From: Planctomycetota bacterium
GTDB lineage: Bacteria; Planctomycetota; Phycisphaerae; Phycisphaerales; SM1A02
DNA: 41,216 bases
Assembly: GCA_014381555.1 (NCBI GenBank)
Contig: JACNLO010000061.1
Span: 1 to 41,216 of the forward strand
Reading direction: 5' to 3'
Shown here: positions 32,338-39,311 of the stretch, piece after piece
Position numbering within the stretch: position 1 is the stretch's first letter
How the letters are laid out: the number at the start of each line of letters is the position of its first letter
Translations under genes and position numbers: made by a program
The notes under the pieces: generated by a model
Told to the model about the DNA's origin: nothing
The model's input: the letters and a program-made list of their open reading frames with translations, nothing else
Databases searched by the model: none

Positions 32338-33834
32338 ATGACTGTTTCTTCTTTACAAAAGTTAAATCCAAAGTCCTTTGACCAAAGAAAGGCGCAACAT
32401 CTCTTGCAAAGAGCTGGGTTCGGTGGCACACCAGACCAAGCACAAGCACTTGCAGATATGGGAATAGAAAAAGCCGTTGACTTCATAGTCAACTATGAAA
32501 ATGTTTCCGACACCAATCCACCATCACTTGATGATTATGACAAAGACATCATCCGGCATGCAACACAATCTGAACGGGCCGCAATACGAAACGCTCGAAG
32601 CAATGGCGATGAGAGCGTCGTTGACATGTATCGTAAAGAACGGCAACGAAGACAACGACTCGACAGAAAACAGATTACTGAAATTGAACGTTGGTGGATT
32701 CAAAGACTTGCCACAACCCCAAGACCACTTCAAGAAAAACTTACACTATTTTGGCACGGCCATTTTGCAACTGGGTATCGAACAATTGAAAATAGTTACC
32801 ACATGTATATACAAAACATGTTCTTTCGAGACAATGCGCTGGGTAACTTCAAAGAAGATCTTGTGCGAGGAATCATTCATGACCCTGCCATGATTAGGTA
32901 TTTGAACAATCACCAGAATAGAAAACAAGCACCAAATGAAAATCTTGCACGTGAATTAATGGAACTTTTTACATTAGGCGAAGGTGAAGGATATTCTGAG
33001 GACGACATCAAAGAGGGTGCGCGATGTCTTACTGGGTACACCGTTGAAGATGATGAGTTTGTGTTCCGATCTCGACAACACGACTCTGGTTCAAAGAGGA
33101 TATTTGGTAGATCCGGACAATATGATGGCGATGATTTTGTTGATCTTATTTTCACAAGGCCTAGTGCATCAAAATTTATTATCAAAAAACTCTATCGATT
33201 CTTTGTCAATGACTTACCTAATGGTGAGACGAATGAATCTAACAAAGTTATCTTTTCACTTTCTAATTTACTAAAACGCAGAGATTGGGAAATCCGCCCG
33301 ATACTCGAATCACTATTTCTTTCTGAGCATTTTTATGATGAAGATAATTTGAATGCGATTATTAAAAGCCCTATTCAACTCATTGTGCAAGCACACCGTT
33401 CACTCAATCCCCCCCAAAGAAAACAAATGGTTCAAACTCTTGCTATCGCTTCAGATCTGATGGGGCAACGTTTGTTTGCACCGCCATCCGTCAAAGGGTG
33501 GGATGGAGGAAGAACATGGATTAACACCTCAACCATGTTCATGCGCCAGAACACTTTACTTTATCTCTTGACCGGGCAGCGTCCCGATAGTGACGCTTGG
33601 GATGCAGATGGTGCTAGGTTTGATGCAATGGCACTTGTTGAAGGGCACAACAACACTCCTAAAGAGGTTATTTACTTCCTTCTCACGACACTCCTCAATG
33701 TTGAAAAACCAAATAAGGATCGGGTTTCATCTCTTGAAGATTACATGAAAACCCAACACAACACTATTAACAATCAAACCGTCACTGGCTTGCTCACACT
33801 TATTTCTGCAATGCCAGAATATCAGCTCTGCTAA
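32338..33834 (+). CDS. DUF1800 family protein
   Basis: The 498-residue protein has the DUF1800 layout: an N-terminal HLLQRAGFGGTPDQAQAL, a Lys/Arg-rich insertion, WWIQRLATTPRPLQEKLTLF, WHGHFATGYRTIENSYHMYI, FKEDLVRGIIHDPAMIRYLN, NENLARELMELFTLGEGEGY and ARCLTGYTVEDDEF. The late blocks FVNDLPNGE and LFAPPSVKGWDGGRTWINTS are also typical. The function of the family is unknown. It is commonly paired with DUF1501 in planctomycetes and relatives, as here with 11 bases between. The frame opens with TTG at 32326. The ATG at 32338 is used because GGAG lies six bases ahead. No signal peptide is evident. Confidence 0.9.
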   Translation: MTVSSLQKLNPKSFDQRKAQHLLQRAGFGGTPDQAQALADMGIEKAVDFIVNYENVSDTNPPSLDDYDKDIIRHATQSERAAIRNARSNGDESVVDMYRKERQRRQRLDRKQITEIERWWIQRLATTPRPLQEKLTLFWHGHFATGYRTIENSYHMYIQNMFFRDNALGNFKEDLVRGIIHDPAMIRYLNNHQNRKQAPNENLARELMELFTLGEGEGYSEDDIKEGARCLTGYTVEDDEFVFRSRQHDSGSKRIFGRSGQYDGDDFVDLIFTRPSASKFIIKKLYRFFVNDLPNGETNESNKVIFSLSNLLKRRDWEIRPILESLFLSEHFYDEDNLNAIIKSPIQLIVQAHRSLNPPQRKQMVQTLAIASDLMGQRLFAPPSVKGWDGGRTWINTSTMFMRQNTLLYLLTGQRPDSDAWDADGARFDAMALVEGHNNTPKEVIYFLLTTLLNVEKPNKDRVSSLEDYMKTQHNTINNQTVTGLLTLISAMPEYQLC

Positions 33835-33845
33835 GGAAACAAATT

Positions 33846-35150
33846 ATGTCTCACCATCATCACGATCAAGAATCAACACAAAGCACTGGCTCAACTGGAA
33901 CATATAGCAGACGACTGTTCATGCAACAGGGCATGGCGTTCCTTTCAATGGCAACCACTGTTCCTTTGTTTATGCAACAATCTGCAAAAGGCATCATGTT
34001 GCCTGTTGGCTCACTTCTTTCATCACAGCCAGGTATTCCAGAAGATCATACACTTGTAGTCATTCAACTTGCCGGTGGAAACGACGGTTTAAACACAGTT
34101 ATTCCTTATGGAGACCGTGCATATTACAACAGCAGACCTCAACTTGCTATCAAACAATCAGACGTATTAGAGATTCCAGGTGCTGATGGTTATGGTTTAC
34201 ATCCTAATTTAACAGGTCTACTTGAACTGATGAATGATGGACAAGCTGCAATCGTACAAGGTGTTGGATATCCAAACCCAAACAGATCACATTTTACTTC
34301 CACAGACATTTGGCATACTGGAAACCATAATGGGCAAGGGTACGGTTGGCTAGGAAAATATTTCGATAACACTTGCGCCGGTAAACCAAACCCAAAGGGG
34401 TCTATTGCTATTGGAAACAAAGCGCCGCTTGCACTTCACGGCAAAACGCAAAAAGCCGTGAACTTTGAGACCGAAAAATTATTCCGATGGGCTGGTGGAA
34501 CTGTGGACTCATCACTAGAAAAAACATACGACGAAATTAATCGAAAAGAAAGCGCAGCAAAAGAAGAAGATAGCCAACTTGATTTCCTTGTTCGCACATC
34601 CCTTGACGCTCAGGTCTCATCAGACCGAATTCGTTCCGCGGTTTCCAAACAGCCACTCATAAATTATCCAGACGGTGAACTTTCAAAACAACTGCAACTC
34701 ATTGGTTCAATGATTCGAGCAGATTTACCAACACGTGTGTACTACGCAAGTTTAGGTGGCTTCGATACACATGCTAACCAACTCAATGGCCATGCAAACC
34801 TTATGCGGCAGGTTGGCGGTGCATTAAATGCTTTCCAAAATGACTTAAAGAAACAAGGCAACACTGGTAAGGTCATAACAATGGTCTTTAGTGAGTTTGG
34901 TCGACGAGTTGCACAAAATGGTTCAGCAGGAACTGACCACGGAACTGCTGCACCCATGTTCTTAATTGGTGACTATGTCCAAAACGGATTACTTGGTGAA
35001 CATCCTTCGCTTACAAACCTTGACCAAGGCGACTTGAAATTTAATACTGACTTCCGTGAAGTGTATGCAGCTATTCTTGAAAATTGGATGGGTGCTGATT
35101 CAAAAGCCATACTTGGGAAAAAATACGCAAAAGCGGATGTTCTAACGTAG
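33846..35150 (+). CDS. DUF1501 family protein with Tat signal
   Basis: The N-terminus has a His-rich start (MSHHHHDQ) and then a twin-arginine signal, YSRRLFMQQGMAFLSMATTV. Tat export as a folded protein is therefore likely. The body is DUF1501, related to alkaline-phosphatase/sulfatase folds: LVVIQLAGGNDGLNTVIPYG, YGLHPNLTGLLELMNDGQAA, VGYPNPNRSHFTSTDIWHTG, YYASLGGFDTHANQLNGHAN, MVFSEFGRRVAQNGSAGTDH and GTAAPMFLIGDYVQ. Asp and His positions in GGNDG, GFDTH and TDHGTA fit metal ligands of that superfamily. The true activity is unknown. AAGGAA precedes the ATG. The gene is translated with the DUF1800 gene upstream. Confidence 0.92.
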   Translation: MSHHHHDQESTQSTGSTGTYSRRLFMQQGMAFLSMATTVPLFMQQSAKGIMLPVGSLLSSQPGIPEDHTLVVIQLAGGNDGLNTVIPYGDRAYYNSRPQLAIKQSDVLEIPGADGYGLHPNLTGLLELMNDGQAAIVQGVGYPNPNRSHFTSTDIWHTGNHNGQGYGWLGKYFDNTCAGKPNPKGSIAIGNKAPLALHGKTQKAVNFETEKLFRWAGGTVDSSLEKTYDEINRKESAAKEEDSQLDFLVRTSLDAQVSSDRIRSAVSKQPLINYPDGELSKQLQLIGSMIRADLPTRVYYASLGGFDTHANQLNGHANLMRQVGGALNAFQNDLKKQGNTGKVITMVFSEFGRRVAQNGSAGTDHGTAAPMFLIGDYVQNGLLGEHPSLTNLDQGDLKFNTDFREVYAAILENWMGADSKAILGKKYAKADVLT

Positions 35151-35170
35151 TGCGCTAAGGAAACACCCAT

Positions 35171-35195
35171 AACATTGTCTAGTAGAGATAATGTT
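35171..35195. terminator. Imperfect hairpin between convergent DUF1501 and FG-GAP genes
   Basis: AACATT(G)TCT-AGT-AGA(GAT)AATGTT forms an imperfect stem in the 74-base convergent gap. It may end transcription from one or both sides. The T-run is poor. Confidence 0.3.
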
Positions 35196-35224
35196 TATGA
35201 TTGTCCCCACAGCAAGGGCGCTTC

Positions 35225-36814
35225 CTATCTCTTGTCGATATCAACTACACCTTCTTTTGTAACATTAACCTCAGTCTGTGTAGTTCCATCTGGCCAAGTA
35301 ACTTTAACTTCATATATAGGTTTAGTAAGTAGATGTTTTTGAACAGACGTTGATGACTGAAAACCAAAACCATCAGTATTCCAACGGGTGGAAGTTGAGC
35401 CATCTTCAAATGTAATATTAAGTTTTGCGCCTAGTCCCTTGGGGTTGCCTCCGTTGCCTTGAACTTTCAGACATTGAGGCAAACCGTGTTCCAAATCATT
35501 TCTGAGAAGTCGAATATCTCCACTCCGCTGCGACACAATCGCATCTATATCACCATCGTTGTCTACATCACCAAAGACGGCTGCACGGTCTTGGTATGCT
35601 CCTTCTTGCTCTACCATCATAAACCTATCGCCGTTACGTTGTAACAATAGTATTGGTTGACTTCGCAGGCTATCCATTGTCTCCATAGTTGCATTTGGAT
35701 AAACATGTCCATTCACAACAAACAAGTCCTCATCGCCATCCAAATCGAAATCATGAAAACCGCACGACCAACCCAACAATGAACGGCTTAACAAACCAAG
35801 CCCATACCGTTTTGTTCGATCATCAAAATAACCAGAAGAATCATTTATCTGCAATGTATTTGTATCACTTGAAAAATTTGTCGTAAAAATGTCAGGGCGA
35901 TCGTTTCCATTTACATCTGCAATTGCGATGCCCATGGTCGCTTGCATAGAACCGTCTCCATTTGTAGCAACGCCAGAGTACACGCCCATGTTTTCAAAAC
36001 GTGTAGGTGTTTCACCTGTATTTACAAAAAGGTGATTTGCCATTGAATCATTCCCAACATAAACATCTTGCAAACCATCGCCTGTAAAGTCGAGGATTGC
36101 AGCATTCAACGAAAATGCTGGGGAGTTTAAGAAACCCCACTGTTGGGTAACATCTTGAAAAATGCCATCGCCCAAGTTTTCAAAAACTACGTCTCCTTGA
36201 GGTTGCATTCCATGAGGGCCACCGAGAACATCTTGCCCTTTGTACTTTGCTTTGGGAGGAGGGTTGTCAAAATCGTACTCTAGATAATTACAAACATACA
36301 AATCCAAATCGCCATCCCCATCAAGATCACCAAATCGTGCGCTTGTTCCCCAGCGAGCATCGCCTACTCCGGCTGATTCGGTTATATCTTCAAATCCATT
36401 ACCCTTGCGGTTCATAAGCAACACGTTAGGTCCATGGCACGTGATGTAAACGTCATCAAAACCATCACCGTTAACATCACCAATAGCAACGCCATTCGCC
36501 CACCGTCGAACATCGACACTCTTTTCTTGGGTTACATCTTTGAATGCAATGGAATCAACGCTTACATTTTCATACAAACGGCATGGCTCATTCGATGCGT
36601 TCACGACAAATAAATCCAAATCGCAATCGTTGTCAAAATCAAACAGCGCAAGTCCAGTGCCATTCACTTCAATAATCTGTGTTGGATCTTCGGCTCCGCA
36701 AACAGTTGGTGCAATTAGTGTCGATACTTCAGTAAAAAGAATGCTCGGTTGTTCATGCACTGGGTTGTCTTGTTGACAACCAACAACTAAAAATATGCAT
36801 AAAAACCGTTTCAT
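35225..36814 (-). CDS. FG-GAP repeat lipoprotein, ASPIC/UnbV (CRTAC1) family
   Basis: A lipoprotein signal (MKRFLCIFLVVGC, Cys 13) leads into a beta-propeller of FG-GAP repeats. Calcium-loop units recur: DFDNDCDLDLFVVNASNE, GDVNGDGFDDVYITCHG, GDLDGDGDLDLYVCNYLEY, DFTGDGLQDVYVGND, DVNGNDRPDIFTTNF, DFDLDGDEDLFVVNGHVYP and GDVDNDGDIDAIVSQ. The C-terminus is the ASPIC/UnbV module (GLGAKLNITFEDGSTSTRWN and VTWPDGTTQTEVNV). Proteins like this are cell-surface propellers of unknown binding partner. The ATG overlaps the stop of the upstream TPR gene as ATGA. Length is 529 residues. Confidence 0.92.
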   Translation of the reverse strand: MKRFLCIFLVVGCQQDNPVHEQPSILFTEVSTLIAPTVCGAEDPTQIIEVNGTGLALFDFDNDCDLDLFVVNASNEPCRLYENVSVDSIAFKDVTQEKSVDVRRWANGVAIGDVNGDGFDDVYITCHGPNVLLMNRKGNGFEDITESAGVGDARWGTSARFGDLDGDGDLDLYVCNYLEYDFDNPPPKAKYKGQDVLGGPHGMQPQGDVVFENLGDGIFQDVTQQWGFLNSPAFSLNAAILDFTGDGLQDVYVGNDSMANHLFVNTGETPTRFENMGVYSGVATNGDGSMQATMGIAIADVNGNDRPDIFTTNFSSDTNTLQINDSSGYFDDRTKRYGLGLLSRSLLGWSCGFHDFDLDGDEDLFVVNGHVYPNATMETMDSLRSQPILLLQRNGDRFMMVEQEGAYQDRAAVFGDVDNDGDIDAIVSQRSGDIRLLRNDLEHGLPQCLKVQGNGGNPKGLGAKLNITFEDGSTSTRWNTDGFGFQSSTSVQKHLLTKPIYEVKVTWPDGTTQTEVNVTKEGVVDIDKR

Positions 36815-37578
36815 TCGGGGAACCCTGTTCGCTGGTACAAATCGGGTCTAATGCGTCTGCGCGCTTGTTCAAAAGAAGAAAACGCTTGTTCCGATTCTTT
36901 GTTGCGCCCTATACGTTTCAAAACAGTTGCATACCGATACCATGCTTCGTACAAATCAGGATTTCGCTGCAAAGCGTCTTCGTACCCACGAATTGCACGT
37001 TGCCATTCATCACGTTCAACCATCACATCTGCGAGTCGAGCAGTCGCCTTTGCACGGATTTTTTTGTTCTTAGGCGCGAGTTTAATAACAGAAAGAAATA
37101 ATGCTTCTGCCTCTTGCAGTTCACCCTGCTCCATTGCAAGTAGCCCAAGCGCAAAAATAGAATCCGCTTCTTCTGGATGTATAAGTAAAAATTGTTTGAA
37201 TGCATCCCCAGCTTTTTTTGCATTTCCTAAGTAAAACTGTGACCACCCTAAATAATGCAATGAAGGAGGATATATCTCTAACTCTGGATTGATCGATTTT
37301 TCAAACCATTCCACTGCCTTGGAATATTTTTTCTCGCTGTGATAACTCAATCCCATTAAAAATAATGGCTGACTCCCCTCACCGTGCTTAGACATAAATT
37401 GTCGCAATCGCACCCTTGCTGAACCTGTTTCCCCTTCTTGAATCAATTGATAATGTGTTCTTAGGCCTAAACCAAGTGTAATCTCTCTTGGTTGACTCTC
37501 CTTACAAGAAGAAGCCCACAAAAGAAGAGTAATAAGTACACTTTTAACTGACTGTTTTAATCGATTATTACAAAACAT
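36811..37578 (-). CDS. TPR-repeat lipoprotein
   Basis: The N-terminus MFCNNRLKQSVKSVLITLLL, followed by WASSC, reads as a lipoprotein signal. The mature part consists of TPR-like helices: PLFLMGLSYHSEKKYSKAVE with WFEKSI, HYLGWSQFYLGNAKKAGDAF, SIFALGLLAMEQGELQEAEA and RAIRGYEDALQRNPDLYEAW followed by YRYATVLKRIG. TPR lipoproteins of this kind are scaffolds, and here the translationally coupled FG-GAP lipoprotein is a likely partner. The same TPR plus CRTAC1 pairing recurs widely in planctomycetes, to my knowledge. The frame reaches 37635. I place the start at 37578 because the signal begins there, giving 255 residues. Confidence 0.8.
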   Translation of the reverse strand: MFCNNRLKQSVKSVLITLLLWASSCKESQPREITLGLGLRTHYQLIQEGETGSARVRLRQFMSKHGEGSQPLFLMGLSYHSEKKYSKAVEWFEKSINPELEIYPPSLHYLGWSQFYLGNAKKAGDAFKQFLLIHPEEADSIFALGLLAMEQGELQEAEALFLSVIKLAPKNKKIRAKATARLADVMVERDEWQRAIRGYEDALQRNPDLYEAWYRYATVLKRIGRNKESEQAFSSFEQARRRIRPDLYQRTGFPE

Positions 37579-37596
37579 TAGGTGCAACCATATAAA
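37568..37596 (+). promoter_or_regulatory. Promoter of the DUF1111 gene
   Basis: TTACAA (37568-37573) and TATAAA (37591-37596) are exactly 17 bases apart on the plus strand. They lie 42 bases before the ATG at 37638, which has AAGGAGAG upstream. The -35 half overlaps the first codons of the divergent TPR gene. Confidence 0.5.
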
Positions 37597-37637
37597 TGGT
37601 GTATCGTATCTTTTTATAGATAAAGGAGAGAACAAGC

Positions 37638-39311
37638 ATGCTTCATTCTAAAATACCTTTGGCGGTTATAACCGCAATTGGATACTTTTTTGCAACACAA
37701 TCGAGTTTTGGCATTGATCCACAGCCCAGAGCTGGGGACCCAATACTTTCTTTAAGTGATTCGCAACTCTCTCGGTTTGAAACAGGAAAAATTTCCTTCA
37801 ATGAGGACTTAACCGTTGAAGGCGGCCTTGGACCAATTTTTAATCAAACAAGTTGCGGAAGTTGCCACAACAATCCTATCGGTGGAGCTGGAAACCAAAC
37901 GGTCACACGTTTTGGTTTCATCGGGAAAAAGGGAGGGTTCGATCCACTTGCTGAACTTGGTGGATCTCTTCAACAAGCCGAAGCAATTAGCGATGAATGC
38001 GCTGAAGTTGTTCCGCCTGAAGCAAATGTGACTTCTTTGCGCGTAACAAACAGTGCACTTGCTTTTGGTCTAGTTGAAGCAATAAGTGACGAAGATCTTC
38101 TAGCAAATCGAGATTCTCAACCAGAAGCACAACGCGGTGAAGCACACATGGTTTCAAACTTTGAAGACGAAACCGATCCACTCCATGTTGGTCGGTTTGG
38201 ATGGAAGGCACAAGTTGCTTCTGTCTTAACTTTTTCTGCAGATGCAGCGCAAAACGAAATGGGACTGAGTAATCGCTTTTTACCGTTTGATAATGCTCCC
38301 AATGGCGACGAAGATTTACTAGCAAACTGTGATACGGTTGCAGACCCAGAAGATTCTCCTGATGCCGATGGTTTTGAATTTATCGATCGTGTTACAGACT
38401 TTCAACGATTCCTTGCTCCCCCACCACAAACTCCTCGGTTTGGTATGCAAGGTGAAACTATTTTTATGACTATTGGCTGCGCAGTATGCCATACGCCAAC
38501 CTTTACCACAGGAAATGACTCAGAAACAGAACCTATTCTACGAAATGTTTCCATTCATCCATACGGCGATTTTTTATTGCACGACATGGGACTCGCGGGC
38601 GATGGCATCGTCCAAGGCGATGCTAGCGGGCAACAATTAAAGACTCCCCCGCTCTGGGGCGTCTCGTACCGAGACCCGCTCTGGCACGATGGACGTTTTT
38701 CTGCAGGCACATTTGAATCACGCATCCGCGGAGCAATCGCGGAACATGGCGTATTCGGATCGCAAGGGATACCTGCAGCAGAAGCGTTTGCATCTGCATC
38801 AGACCAAGACCAAGATGCACTAATTCGTTTTCTTGGATCACTCGGTCGCGCTGAATTTGACAGCGACGCAGACAACGATGTTGAACTCGATGACTTTCAT
38901 GGATACAGCGACACCATAGGTTTCCGCAGTTGTTTTGGAACGAATCCAACTCCAGATGACCCTTGTGCCATTCACGATGTTGATCAAGATGGTGATGTAG
39001 ACCTTGATGATTTTGATGTGTTCTTATTAGCATTTGATGATGAACCTGCCGATTGCAATGGCAATGGAGTTGTTGATATGCTAGATATATTGCTCGGAGA
39101 AGCAGACGCTAACAACGACGGCATCATTGACGAATGCCAAACTTGCATGGGTGATGTTAATGGTGACAACACACTTGGCGTGAACGACCTCCTTGCAATT
39201 ATTGACGCTTGGGGAGCATGTACTGATTGCCCTGCTGACATAGATGGCGATGGTGCTGTAAACGTAACTGATCTTTTATACATTGTTGGAAACTGGGGAC
39301 CTTGCACATAA
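37638..39311 (+). CDS. DUF1111 di-heme cytochrome-c-like protein with dockerin-like tag
   Basis: A signal sequence (MLHSKIPLAVITAIGYFFAT) starts this 557-residue exported protein. Two heme c sites are visible: CGSCH at 73-77 in TSCGSCHNNPIGGAG, and CAVCH at 281-285. The surrounding pattern (GGLGPIFNQTSC, RFGWKAQVASVLTFSADAAQ, LLHDMGLAGDGIVQGDASGQ, KTPPLWGVSYRDPLWHDGRF) is that of DUF1111 di-heme proteins related to cytochrome c peroxidases and MauG. The C-terminal 150 residues contain several calcium-loop units and end in the tag GDVNGDNTLGVNDLLAIIDA, WGACTDCPADIDGDGAVNV. Periplasmic or surface electron transfer is probable, and the substrate is unknown. AAGGAGAG lies upstream. The stop TAA shares its last base with the next ATG (TAATG). 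Confidence 0.9.
   Translation: MLHSKIPLAVITAIGYFFATQSSFGIDPQPRAGDPILSLSDSQLSRFETGKISFNEDLTVEGGLGPIFNQTSCGSCHNNPIGGAGNQTVTRFGFIGKKGGFDPLAELGGSLQQAEAISDECAEVVPPEANVTSLRVTNSALAFGLVEAISDEDLLANRDSQPEAQRGEAHMVSNFEDETDPLHVGRFGWKAQVASVLTFSADAAQNEMGLSNRFLPFDNAPNGDEDLLANCDTVADPEDSPDADGFEFIDRVTDFQRFLAPPPQTPRFGMQGETIFMTIGCAVCHTPTFTTGNDSETEPILRNVSIHPYGDFLLHDMGLAGDGIVQGDASGQQLKTPPLWGVSYRDPLWHDGRFSAGTFESRIRGAIAEHGVFGSQGIPAAEAFASASDQDQDALIRFLGSLGRAEFDSDADNDVELDDFHGYSDTIGFRSCFGTNPTPDDPCAIHDVDQDGDVDLDDFDVFLLAFDDEPADCNGNGVVDMLDILLGEADANNDGIIDECQTCMGDVNGDNTLGVNDLLAIIDAWGACTDCPADIDGDGAVNVTDLLYIVGNWGPCT

Noticed and set aside
31752-32492. 246-codon open frame opposite the ATPase 3' end and DUF1800 start
   Set aside because: It spans two confident plus-strand genes and an intergenic region with no promoter or ribosome binding site on the minus strand.
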